DNA of 64,000 bases from assembly GCA_946894095.1 (NCBI GenBank), contig OX335652.1, positions 9,199,001 to 9,263,000 on the forward strand, given 5' to 3'. Of the stretch, positions 12,043 to 22,400 are shown one piece after another. The notes beneath the pieces were generated by a model that had not been told where the DNA came from, searched no databases, and saw nothing but the letters and a program-made list of their open reading frames with translations. Position 1 is the stretch's first letter, and every line of letters starts with the position of its first letter. The DNA is from Incurvaria masculella. Its lineage: Eukaryota > Arthropoda > Insecta > Lepidoptera > Incurvariidae. A program made the translations under genes and the position numbers.

Positions 12043-12697
12043 CAGGGCCCGATCTAGCTATTTAGCCGCTCCGGGCAAATATCATTTTCGCCGCCCTTTA
12101 CGTACACAAAACCATAAAAGTCATGAGCTAGTTTTGTTGTACCTACATAAAATACATGATATTGTTGCGATTAATTGTAAATTGATATGTGGCGCTTGGA
12201 AACTATAACTGATTCAGACAATTTTCTTTTTTGTGGTACAACATCACATATTTATCTAGTGAATAACCGTAAAACATATTTTAATTCACTTTATAAAAAA
12301 TACTTTACAGGTCAAAGACCTAAATTTCGCTTCGTCGCCCTCGATTTTGATACAGCAAACTCAATGCTTCGGAGATCACCATTAGTTTGTTTGCTAAACG
12401 CTGGAGTCAGTTGGAGCCTTAACTACAGGAACAATGAACATTTTTCATCGTAATAGTTTCAGAAGTTAAAAATATTAGGACCAGGCTGTTTAAATGTTTA
12501 TTATGGTCAAACGACCCATATGTATTTAAGTTAAGGTTCATACGATACGTATGAAAAAGACAACAAAAGATTTGTTTTAAAATTTAATACTGATAAAAAA
12601 CCATTATTTTACTACAAAACGAATAAATTTTTTTTAAATAATAAAAAAATGTGTAAATTAAACAGTTTTTCGGAGAATATTAAATCCTACCTCATAA

Positions 12698-13660
12698 TTA
12701 TAGAATTTTTTTTCGCACTTTTTGTTCCGCAAAATCTTTAATAATATCTGATAAATTTATACTGTCCCAAACCTTGTGATTTATTGAAATCATAGCTAAT
12801 CCGGATAATCTATTCTGTGTCATGGTGGATCGCAGATATTGTTTTATTATTTTTAGTTTAGAAAAGCTTCTTTCACCACTTGCAACTGTTACGGGATCCT
12901 GAGCCATACTGATATTTGGACCAAATCTTAAATCTGTTACAAATTTCAAAACATCTTGGGGAGAAAAATTACTATTTAAAAACATACAAAGGACTGACAA
13001 CTCCTCACAAAGTTCTAATGCATTTATATCTCTTAAGGTGGGCCATCCCGCTTAACTCCCCATACAAACGGGAAAAGAAGATCACGCCCATATTTCTTGT
13101 CAGAGATCTCAAATTTTGCTCAAAATAGCTTTATATAATCAAACTAGATGTCTGATGATCGTTGGCATTGTAAAATTGTGTTTGGTTTCTAAGTTATAAG
13201 GTCTGAAAGTTCGAATTTTTCGCGCGTTTTATACAACAAATTTGGAGGTGGATTACGCAATGATAAAGAAAGAACATCTTAAAAAGATTAGTCATCACAC
13301 ATAGCTTATTTAATTAAAATTTATAATCTATTTGGTTTTTGTTAGATTTTTTACTAAAGCAGTCGTGGTTTACTTATAGCTATAAGTCGTTTTGCAATAA
13401 TTTTTTTCGTAAATCTTAACAAATCATGCATCATTGTCTTTTTTGTGGTCATGTTGCATCTTCCTCATCACGGAGCCTGTCTTTTTCTTTGAAACAGAGA
13501 AGGTTCCAGAGCGCAACAGCACGGCTTTGTACCGTGCCCGCGAATGAGTTAGTCGCGCCGGGTTGGGCCACCTTAAGTTCTCATGAGTTCAAATAGCCTC
13601 GAGGTTCTTACAATGTTCTAACAATTCATCTTTTGAGAGTTCTCTTAAGGCATATATGTT
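12698..13660 (-). pseudogene. hAT transposase C-terminus (hATC dimerisation region), broken
   Basis: On the - strand, 13036-12698 encodes about 110 residues ending in a stop. It includes PVTVASGERSFSKLKIIKQY followed by LRSTMTQNRLSGLAM, the conserved hATC (dimerisation) signature of the ZMYM/hAT-like transposase lineage. The frame resumes upstream at 13577-13660 (LRELSKDELLEHCKNLEAI), across the MITE at 13037-13572; with the MITE and one TTAA removed, the reading frame is continuous there. An in-frame TGA after EAI breaks it as well. The DDE catalytic portion and the BED finger are not visible; the sequence further upstream is replaced by other insertions. Confidence 0.88.
13037..13572. mobile_element. 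TTAA-type MITE (piggyBac-like ends) inside the hAT transposase
   Basis: It is flanked by TTAA at 13033-13036 and 13573-13576. Its ends are inverted: GGTGGGCCATCCCG on the left and CGGGTTGGGCCACC on the right. Removing it plus one TTAA restores the host transposase frame, which proves insertion. It is 536 bp, non-coding, with a diverged relative at 10262-10775. TTAA duplication is typical of piggyBac-superfamily transposition; the responsible transposase is not in the window. Confidence 0.9.
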
Positions 13661-13667
13661 AAACAAA

Positions 13668-13955
13668 AAACCGGCCAAGTGCGAATCGGACTCTCACCCG
13701 AAGGGTTCCGTACCATCGTACAATATTTAACACAAAAAACACGTTTTTTGTATTTTATTTTTAATATTTTTTTAATTTTACCTATTTGTTGTTATAGGAC
13801 GGACAGCGGAGGCTTAGTAATAGGGTTCCGTTTGGCACCCTTTGGGTACGTAACCCCAAAAAAATGGTGGCCTCCACACAGATATCGTGTTTTTTAAAAT
13901 ATGGTACGGAACCCTTTGTGTGCGAGCCCCACTCGCACTTGGCCGGTTTTTATTT
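13668..13955. mobile_element. SINE-B copy ending in an inverted head (hairpin form)
   Basis: The left end reads CCGGCCAAGTGCGAATCGGA then GGGTTCCGTACCATCGTACA, the usual start of this family. The middle has lost the segment between TTGTTGTTATAG and GGACGGACAGCGGAGGC. After the family's normal 3' end (TTTGGGTACGTAACC) a second head follows in reverse, ending CACTCGCACTTGGCCGG. The two heads pair over about 35 bp. It could be a compound of two insertions or a snap-back derivative. Confidence 0.8.
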
Positions 13956-14022
13956 AAAACGCGATATGGCATACGTCAGGCCCTCATACCTGTTAACGGA
14001 GGTATAGACCAAACGTTAACCA

Positions 14023-15509
14023 GCGGGCCGATTGTGTAACAACGACTATCGCTGCTAACAGTTCATCGTAAACAACAATTTGCGGCTACCGATAAACACA
14101 GAATGCGATTGCCTAACTTTTAACCGCAGTGATGTTGAGCTATCGTAAAAGTTTTCGTCGATCTATCGTGTCGACCTTCCTTTGATTTGACATTTCAATT
14201 GAACAAAACACGTCTCTGCATTATAAGAGTTGTGTCACGCTCTATTATGACAGGTTGTGGAGAGATGGAACGAGAATACTTCAAAGTGAAGTTCATTTTA
14301 TGGGTTAACATATTTTTGGCGAACAATATTTAATCCTGCTTATTTACTTAGCCAGAATTTAGTTATTACAATGATTGTAATATTACGCTTCACAATTTAG
14401 AGACTATTACGAAATGTTTGATTAATTAAATGTTTGACTAGGCACTAATAAAAGTTAATATCAGTTTTATAACGTGAAGATTTTCCTTATGTAATTTATT
14501 TGTCTACTATACCACCTTTTCGAATAAAAATGTGGTTGCTTTAAAAACGATACGCCAAAATTGGCCCCAAACTTCGGAATTTAATGAATTATTTCTAATG
14601 CTTTATGTACCGAGAAACATAAAGCATTGAATTAGTGAGTGTTTGGTATGCCTGCAACTCAAACTGAATGCACAATAACTAATCAACCATTATGATTGCA
14701 GTGCTATTTGAGTCTAGTTGTAATAAGTGTTAATAAACACAAGGGTGTTTTTGTTTTATGAATATTGTGTAAAGACATCAAACTTTGACTCTCTTCGACA
14801 CTTGATCGCACTCTACTCGCCGGGACTCCATCTCGAAATGTAAGTTTGAGTTGCAGGCACACCAAACACTCACTAATTTAATGCTTTATGTTTCTCGGTA
14901 CATAACGCATTAGAAATAATTCATAAAATTTTGATGTTTGGCGCCAATGCCTATTAATACTCTCAAACTTTATTTCAGCGTATCGTTTTTAATGCAATCG
15001 CATTTTTAATCGAAAAGGTGGTATAGTAGACAAATAAATTACATAAGGAAAATCTTCACGTTATAAAACTTAAAATAACTTTTATTAGTGCCCAGTCAAA
15101 CATTTAATTAATCAAACATTTCGTAATAATTTCTAAATTGTGAAGCGTAATATTACAATCATTGTATTAACTAAATTCTGTCTAAGTAAATAAGGACGAT
15201 TAAATATTGTTCGCCAAAAATATGTTAACCCATAAAATCAACTTCACGTTGAAGTATTCTCGTTCCATCTCTACACATTCTGTCAAAATAGAGCGTGACA
15301 CAACTCTTGTAATGCAGAGACGTGTTTTGTTCATTGAAATGTCAAATCGAAGGAAGGTCGTCACGATAGATCGACGAAAATATTTACGATAGCTCAACAT
15401 CACTGCGGTTAAATGTTAGGCAATCGCATTCTGTTTTTATCGATAGCCGCAAATTGTTGTTTACGATAAACTGTTAGCAGCGACAGTCGTTGTTACACAA
15501 TCGGCCCGC
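14023..15509. mobile_element. Fold-back element with arms of about 650 bp
   Basis: 14023-14665 is inversely repeated at 14842-15509, around a 176-bp spacer. The outermost bases read GCGGGCCGATTGTGTAACAA and, on the right, TTGTTACACAATCGGCCCGC. The innermost pair is TGCCTGCAACTCAAACT / AGTTTGAGTTGCAGGCA. Arm identity is high with a few indels. Each arm also holds a small palindrome (AATGCTTTATGT..ACATAAAGCATT). The short frames at 15200-15403 lie in the arm and encode nothing recognised. No transposase. No convincing target duplication was found, so the exact ends may be a few bases off. Confidence 0.9.
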
Positions 15510-15548
15510 AGGTCTCTCTGACGCTATTATTCTTAGTTCAATCTAATA

Positions 15549-15590
15549 GAGTTCCGTACCCAAAGGGTGCCAATGTTACCCAAAGGTGCC
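15549..15590 (-). mobile_element. SINE-B 3' end scrap
   Basis: AGTTCCGTACCCAAAGGGTG is the reverse of the conserved 3' end of SINE-B. Only about 40 bp remain, between the fold-back element and the right end of the hAT. Confidence 0.6.
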
Positions 15591-15846
15591 GGTACTTTTT
15601 GCGGATCCATACTTTTTCTTTCTTTCTTTGGAACTAAAATAATTCAGTCAAGTAAAATACTTAGATATTTCCACTATCCAACCTGAAGTAGGTTGGAAGG
15701 TGGTGTATACAATTCTCAACCTGCCAACTTGGGTGGTGGATGGCTAATGGCTAGGTTGGAAGATAGGAATAAGTCAATTTTGCCGCCCCTCATTTTTTGC
15801 CGCCCTGGGCAAATGCCCGGCTTGCCCCCCCCTAGATCGGGCCCTG

Positions 15847-16127
15847 GTTTGTACACGTCCTTTCCAATAAAAAAAGAATCATCGAAATCGGTTGGCGTTA
15901 TCTTGAGTTATTCGTCCATTTGTCGCGCACATACTTAAAACAAATTTAAGATTTATGTGATTTTCTTATAGATATCATTTTCAGAACTAAACCAAATTAA
16001 AATGGGACTACATGGAAAGCACCAGCTTTCAAATAATAAAAAAATCATCAAAATCGGTTCACCCGGGCGAAAGTTATGAGGTAACAAACATAAAACCTCC
16101 TCCTTTTTTGAAGTCGGTTAAAAATAC
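15847..16127. repeat. Right part of the ACCGACTTC-type dispersed repeat, split by the hAT
   Basis: After the hAT target duplication comes ATCATCGAAATCGGTTGGCG, then ATCATCAAAATCGGTTCACC, and finally CCTCCTCCTTTTTTGAAGTC at 16097. The same closing motif, in the other direction, is at 54631-54652 and near 1490. Confidence 0.6.
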
Positions 16128-16674
16128 AAATGACTTCGAAAGAAGCATAGATGACATACTTACAATGCAAGCAAATGCGTAGACGCAGATGACGCAACGC
16201 AACAGAAATATCCTGGCGGGACGAAGCCACAAAGATGCTGCACTGTCTAGACATCAGCCGGGAACATAATGAAAGATAATAGATATAATTTAAGTACTCG
16301 CTTTTAAGTAACATCGCTTTCTCAAATTTCTCATATAATACGCAATCTTAAACTTCCACGTGGAAGCCTGTCTCGAGTTCAGACGGAGGAGCCGGTTAGT
16401 TGTAAACTTAATTATTAAATTTCACATATTTTCTTAATAGGAAACCATTGTTATTATAATGAAATTCCTCAAGTGTGTCTCAGTCTAGCCTCGTGCTTGT
16501 TTGGATATTAAGCATAATTATAGTGGATCATTTTCTTTTACGCAATGTGTACAGAAAATTTTATAATAATAGAAGGAAGAAGTTCATAAAGCTGAGATTA
16601 GATATATCTAGACATATTAACACGGTTGTAGTGCAAGAATATCCATAATAATTTCCCCTTAATCTGTGATTTTC

Positions 16675-16955
16675 CCGATACAGAAAGGGTGCCAATGGAG
16701 CCCTATTACTAAGCCCCAGCTGTCTTTCCGTCCGTCTGTCATAGGGCTGCATCTCATGCACCGTAATAGGTAGGCAGCTGAAATTTTCACAGTGTGTACA
16801 TTTATTTTGGGGTATAACAACGAATAGGTGAAATTTAAAAACAATAAAAAATAAAGGGGGAACATACGAAAACGTGATTGTTTTATGTTAAATCTTGACC
16901 AACATAGGGTACGGAACCCTTTGCGTGCGAGTCCGACTCGCACTGAACCGGTTAT
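16675..16955 (-). mobile_element. SINE-B, nearly full, reversed
   Basis: In reverse orientation it runs from the family's 3' end (GAAAGGGTGCCAATGGAGCC) through TCCGTCCGTCTGTCATAGGG and TGAAATTTTCACAG to the head GCGTGCGAGTCCGACTCGCA and CCGGTTA. About 280 bp. Frames called across it on the - strand are non-coding. Confidence 0.85.
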
Positions 16956-17779
16956 ATCGTAACGATGTATTGGAAAAAAGTGATGGAAATATTTATTTAA
17001 GATATTCCTTGAAATTTAAAGCAATTAATTGGAAATTAGGAATTAAATAAATACTTGAACATAAATCGGTAAATGTATTATGAATTATTTTAGAGATAAT
17101 GAAAATTTGCACACAAAAAAAAGAAGCGAAAAGTGGTAAAAAATTGAAGTTCACAAATCCTCTTGCCGCAGGTACATTTTAATACCACTTAAAATAAAGA
17201 CATATTCACACGCATCAGTCGGCCGTCAGTCAGAGCTTCCCAACACGATCCGTCAAAGCGTGTCAGCCGCGAGCGAGCACAGAGGAAGCGCCGGCGGCTC
17301 ACGATGCGTTCCAACCGCGACCCACGTGCTCGGTGCTATTGAAGGAAACAAATTAAACACTTTAATACGCGAGGCGTGACTTAAAAAGAGGGTGAAAAAA
17401 ACTGTTTACAATTTAGGGTTGCGGTGAAATAAGCTTTCTCTTTAATTAAAATTTTGCGACGAAGAATTTGGTTTACTTTAATACCGATATGACTTTATTT
17501 AAGGGCGTGATATGAGCCGATTACGTTAAGTTTTATGAGGGCGGAAGTAAAACAATATTTAATTGTACTTAATTATTACCATAACGAATTTCAAAAGTAA
17601 AACCGTTACTATTTAGATCGATGCTTTAGCAAAAATTTTAAGATAAAACTGTGGTGCTTTATTTTCTAAAATTAGACAAATATTCACGGACTTACATAAA
17701 ACAGTATGAGCGTCAGATATTTACCGTCATAGATTTAAAATATAGCTAGACAATCAATGCATCATTCATCTTCTTGTAA
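16956..17779. other. Intergenic; possible promoter-like patch at 17205-17340
   Basis: Most is AT-rich without features. 17205-17340 is CpG-rich and contains TCAGT motifs (ATCAGTCGG, GTCAGTCAGAGC) that resemble the arthropod initiator consensus, and a CACGTG E-box (17322-17327). No exon is recognised downstream, so a promoter role is speculative. Confidence 0.3.
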
Positions 17780-18375
17780 GTGGAAGTGCTTGATCGTTTT
17801 GAATTTCAGCCTTTCGCCGTCGAAACCTTTGGTCCTTGGTCACCGGACGCTAAGGCTTTTCCAGATGACATCGGAAAACTCCTAGTGGAGAAGTCTGGCG
17901 ATTTTCGTGCAAAATGTCGCGTGTCGTTTTTTTTATCCGTAGAATCGCTCTCGACATTCAAAGAGGCAAACTTCAATGAAATATTTTACCTTTAACGTAT
18001 TATTTATTTATTTAGCATATTTCATTGGATTGCTCTCCGGTCCACATTTTTCTTGAGTTTTAGTTTTAATTTTAATTTTACTTTTAGATGTTAAATTGTT
18101 TAAGTTTTAAAAATAATTTAAGATAGCAGATGACATCGGAACTCCTAGTGGAGAAGTCTGGCGATTGTCGTTCAAAAGCTTTTTTTATCCGTAGAATCGC
18201 TCTCGACATTCAAAGAGGCAACGCGGCGAGTGTTCTAAGCCTTTGGCGCAAACTTCAATGAAATATTTTCATTGGATTGCTCTCCGGTCCACATCTTTTT
18301 TGAGTTTTAGTTTTTATTTTAATTTTACTTTTAGATGTTAGACTGCTTAAGTTTTATATTAATTTAATATAGCTT
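17780..18375 (+). pseudogene. Tandem pair of LINE C-terminal stubs
   Basis: 17780-17995 encodes a frame with FQPFAVETFGPW and a [14 protein letters not shown] stretch. The 18128-18275 copy preserves [16 protein letters not shown] in another frame. Such VETx[13 protein letters not shown] tails occur at the end of some LINE proteins (family from memory; clade not assigned). The two copies are direct repeats about 265 bp apart, including the following 3'UTR-like stretch (TTTCATTGGATTGCTCTCCG in both). The first copy has lost about 28 bp of coding sequence and has a frameshift. Neither copy could be functional. Confidence 0.65.
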
Positions 18376-19130
18376 TAGTTTAATGTAATTTTATTAAGGG
18401 AATCAAACATTTAGGAAATATAAGCCCGATTTCAGATCACGATAAAGCCTAGATAATGATGAATCGGCGTACTCCGACGGAGCCCTAGCGTTCAGAAATC
18501 GGTTAGCAGTATCCATCACTCACTGGCAGGGACATATTTTGAAAGAGATTCCCCCGATTTCCTGATTCTAATTCGGTCACCGTGCGCGTCCCCCGCCCCG
18601 CATCCCGCCGCTACCTTCGCCGCTGGCGCAGCGTGCTGCTACGTGATGCGGACGATCGCGTGCCGACGACAGTAGCTAGGGCCAGATTACGAGACACTCA
18701 TAATCGATTATTAACTCTTTACGACGCATTATTTGCTGGGACATTGCATTATACTATGTATGGCTGATCGCTGCGCGCTCTATATCAAAAACGGTTATTA
18801 AGTTCTACAATTATATTCTAGATAAAAATGGTATCAATACATTAGAAAGCAAAATATTTGCGAAAACGCGGAAATGAGATTAAATAAGATTTTTCACACC
18901 ACTTGAAAAATGCCTAAATAAAGGTTTATACGAGGTTGCACCTTATTATCTGTCATTCCGAGGTTAATACTATCTTTTTCCTTAAATTATTGGATTATTA
19001 TAAGAAAAAGACAGTTTCAAAAGCTCTACGTGCCAGTAACGTAAACGGGTATTAATACTTGAAATCTGAATGAAAAGTAATATTTTTATTGTAGCATTTA
19101 AAAAAATTGGAGGACAAGTAAGCGATTAAT
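18376..19130. other. No recognised gene; G+C-rich 18580-18700
   Basis: An Arg-rich frame at 18582-18767 passes through a G+C-rich patch. It has no domain, no homologue known to me and no convincing splice partner, so it is not called. Confidence 0.4.
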
Positions 19131-19139
19131 GATAAAAGA

Positions 19140-19590
19140 GTTGAATACATGATTCCTCAGCATTACACTAACTCTTTCTCAGTGCATGCTGCACGTATAT
19201 GGAACGAACTCCCTCTACGTTTACGTCAGTGTGCATCGATCCACACATTCAGAGCTCTAGTGAAAGACCTTCTCCTCAAATCATGAATATCTTCTTCTTC
19301 TAATGCGTCCCTGGTTTCTCAGTTGACCACATTATCTATGTGCATGTGTACATTAATTTTGTCTCACTTCTGTATATAAAAATGCATATATGTGATTAAT
19401 GTTTCATTTTACTTTTGTTCTATATTGTAATTATTAGTATGTTTTTTTTCACATTTGTTTGCCACGACTCTGTTTTATTGTACCTACCTCTGTCTCATTA
19501 TGTTAAAAGGGTAGACTGGCGGAAAATGCCTTAGGCAAGTAAGTATTTTGTACGATTTAAGTGCAATAAAACTTTTTTGCTTTCATTTGA
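19140..19590 (+). mobile_element. 3' end of a LINE, 5'-truncated
   Basis: 19150-19285 encodes IPQHYTNSFSVHAARIWNEL, then PLRLRQCASIHTFRALVKD and a stop: the standard C-terminus of a Jockey/CR1-group ORF2. The 3'UTR continues to GCAATAAAACTTTTTTGC near 19588. It differs in sequence from the intact LINEs at 26 and 38 kb. Confidence 0.8.
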
Positions 19591-20994
19591 TTATTGATTA
19601 CATGTATCGGAAGGATAATAAAAGTATCTTTTCGACGACCCCGAGGTATCCCAGAGTCCGATTCCAAAGGAATGTAGGGTCTCTCTAAGCGTATATCGAC
19701 CTTACGACGAAGAATGCACTTCGGAATTGCGAAAAGCCCCCCCCCCCTTCCTTCGTCCCCTTTGAACTATCGTGCAACGCGATGGTACAGCACCTATCTC
19801 CAGCCTCGAGTTTTTCTTTCATCATTTTCTTTCATCAATTACAACTGCAATCGTTTTTAATTTATTCGTAAATTGGTCATGAAGCTTAATAATAATAACA
19901 ATTTTATTTTAATAAATATGTATTTAGGAATATTTATTAACAACAATTGCTGTTTTGGTGTTTGCCGAAGAGACAACAAACAAACAAATAACGCATGGAA
20001 CAAATTTTAAGAAAATGCGATACCTATATTTTGGTTCAAGGACACACATTACGTCAGGGTTTTCAACATTATTATAAACCCCTTCCGAACTCACTTGAAG
20101 GAAATGAAAACAAGTCATTTTGATTGAACTACTTTAAATTTATTAGTAACCAACTATATATCAACCATTGTGTACGTACGAACGTATAAAAAAAACAATG
20201 ACTAACCCGGCGAAGTTTCTTGTCAGTTTTTCTTGTTCAGAATTTTGACGAATTCAAGTGTGTTGAAACATACATCTAATAGAGCTAATAAGAAACAGTT
20301 ACTGACCAAATATTTAATTAAAATTATTATTATTTAATATTAATTAATATTATTATATCAAAATTTCAGTTTCGTTTCTTAATTTCGTTCATTAGACACT
20401 CGTATTCGTCAACATTTTTTTTCTTTTTTATGCCCAAATTTTCGAGCTTTCAAAAGGTAATAAGTGTATTTGTGTAATACATTTTACATTTTGCTTGCGT
20501 GCTTGAAAGCAACATAAAATTTATTAATTGATCTGAAAGTTAACATGTGTTACCCCTAATAAAAAAATGTTGTAAACATCTTAACAAAAGTCTCACAAAA
20601 ATGTCACATGTGTTTTCAAAAAACACATGATGAGTTAATATAACGGAAAGGCTTGACTTTCATTCGATAAAAAGCTTAATTTTCCCATAATTGAATTTCG
20701 TGTTACTTTAAAACATTTATAAGAAGATTATGCAAAAAACAGAGGGGAAAAAAGTCAATTCGGGCCTCTCCGAACGCTATCAATTTAATTAGAATATCTA
20801 TCGAATCGAAAAACAATCTCGCTGGCGTACACCGTCGAATAAGTGGGGGAAGTAATCCTCAGACTGGTCACAAATAATGCGTATTACATTCCCATTAATT
20901 AAATTAAAAAACATATTTAATTTTAAATAAACTTTTTAATGAATACACGTCATCACATTTTGGGATCTCCAGTAGTAAACAGTTTAGATTTTTT
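19591..20994. other. AT-rich interval without recognised features
   Basis: It contains a poly-C run (19738-19749) and otherwise no supported gene or repeat. The 64-residue frame at 19924-20118 shows no domain. Confidence 0.45.
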
Positions 20995-21205
20995 TGGAAC
21001 TGGACATATGTAGATGGTTAATATAGATGGGGCATGTGCACTAGGTGCCATGTCAGGACCTTACTTATATTGCAGGCTACATGAAGCTGGACAAAAACTC
21101 AGGCAATTTTCATTCACGTTTCGACAATCTATCATTAAATGAAACGGTACCAGCCCGGCCAGCATTAATCCTACCCAAGTTCTACAGTTTTACAAAGAGT
21201 AATCT
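20995..21205 (-). mobile_element. SINE-A fragment, reversed
   Basis: It has CTAGGTGCCATGTCAGGACC, GAAGCTGGACAAAAACTC, a CAGCCCGGCCAGCATTAATC equivalent of the family's CAACCCGGGCGGG block, and TTCTACAGTTTT. The 126-residue frame at 21045 is SINE-derived and not a gene. Confidence 0.7.
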
Positions 21206-21500
21206 GAATCAAGGTAAGCCTCTACGTTCGGAAACGATGTACCATCGATTACATAAATCCAGTAGCACCCTACGGTCGGGTTTGTTTTGCATGGTCGGGG
21301 CGCCTCGTCCCCCGCCGACTTGTCTTCAGACGGGGCGTCCTATCGCAACCCGCGCGCGCGATTCGAGCGCTTCACAGAAACGCTCTGCGATGTGCTCCGG
21401 ACTTTTGAATGCGACCGTGACTTAGCACCCAACCGCGCCCAAGGTTACGTATCCTGCGTATTACGCCCCACTGTGCTATCGAGGCTAAGAAATATATTCA
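21206..21500. other. G+C-rich stretch with unrecognised frames
   Basis: 21287-21535 is open on the + strand for 82 codons but overlaps the SINE-derived frame and a following repeat. I do not recognise the product and cannot separate it from chance. Confidence 0.3.
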
Positions 21501-22400
21501 CAACTAGCTGCGGTACCCGGCTCCGCTCGGGTTAGTGTCGGCTAAATTATTTCATGGATAAAAAGTAGCCCACGTGACTGATGCAAAATAGGGTCAAACT
21601 GGTCCAGGAAAATGTATCTGTCTACCAAATTTCATCAAGATCGTTCGAGCCGAAATAGCATGATTTAATAAACATCCAATAATTCCCATTCAGAGCTTCA
21701 TTGACATTTGGTGGCTATTTTTAAAAAAAAGCATTTTCCGCCAGAATCTTTCTGCATCTAGTAAGTAAGTAAAGTTTAAAACGTAGGTAAGTTTTGCGTG
21801 GACTCCAACCCACAGCCAGCCTCAACATCGAAAATAGTAACCCATCTCGAACCTGACTGCTCCCAGAGATGCCTTACATTGTTAAAATACGCACATAAAT
21901 TTGGTAAGTGGTTCGCAAGTTATAAGAATTTAACACTCAATACTGACCCTTCTGGTAATGAAATGTTATATTATGTAGCCTATAAGTTTTGAGTAGAATC
22001 CGGTTAGACGTAGATACAATCCGCATCTAAATGGAGTAACTGGTTCTCAAGGATTTTATTTTATTGGTCGCACCTCTGGCGATATAGCGTGATGCCGAGT
22101 AGGCCTAAAGTTGCGGGAAATACCAAGCCGTACTTAGGTACAATTAGTAAAAGTAAGCGCCTGCGCCGCTCCCCCCCCTCTCCAGCCTCCGCCCTCCCGC
22201 CGAGCTGTGCCGAGCATTGCAGTTTGTATGACAGCCACATCTTAGCGTAAGCGGAACTGAATTATATTTAACCTATCTTGATTCCCGGGTAGTTAAATGT
22301 ACGTGTAATAAGTTTCATCGCATTCGGATAATTGGTTTAAGAGTTGTGGAGGAACATACATACATACATACATACATACATACAGAACTTATTTCTAAAT
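21501..22400 (+). mobile_element. Composite dispersed repeat ending in a CATA microsatellite
   Basis: It starts AACTAGCTGCGGTACCCGGC, typical of an abundant arthropod repeat that often ends in ACATACAT units, and contains CTACCAAATTTCATCAAGAT. The end (TTTCATCGCATTCGGATAAT, then the CATA run) fits the same family. The middle (21740-22240) is less clear and may be another insertion. Confidence 0.55.
22353..22383 (+). repeat. (CATA)n microsatellite
   Basis: About seven uninterrupted tetranucleotide units, probably the tail of the repeat just upstream. Confidence 0.9.

Larger units (their letters stand above)
12043..15846 (-). mobile_element. hAT transposon, defunct, hosting nested insertions
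   Basis: The terminal inverted repeats begin CAGGGCCCGATCTAG (left) and end CTAGATCGGGCCCTG (right). Subterminal GGGCAAAT and CGCCGCCC blocks are also mirrored. A perfect 8-bp duplication flanks the element. The transposase remnant is on the - strand at 12698-13660. Three other elements have landed inside: a TTAA MITE (13037-13572), a hairpin of the SINE-B family (13668-13955) and a long-armed fold-back element (14023-15509). The upstream part of the transposase gene is not recognisable, so the copy cannot move by itself. Confidence 0.92.

Noticed and set aside
12187..12453. 88-codon frame on the + strand
   Set aside because: It lies inside the hAT element on the strand opposite to its transposase and shows no domain.
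21045..21425. 126-codon frame on the + strand
   Set aside because: Its first half is reversed SINE-A sequence.
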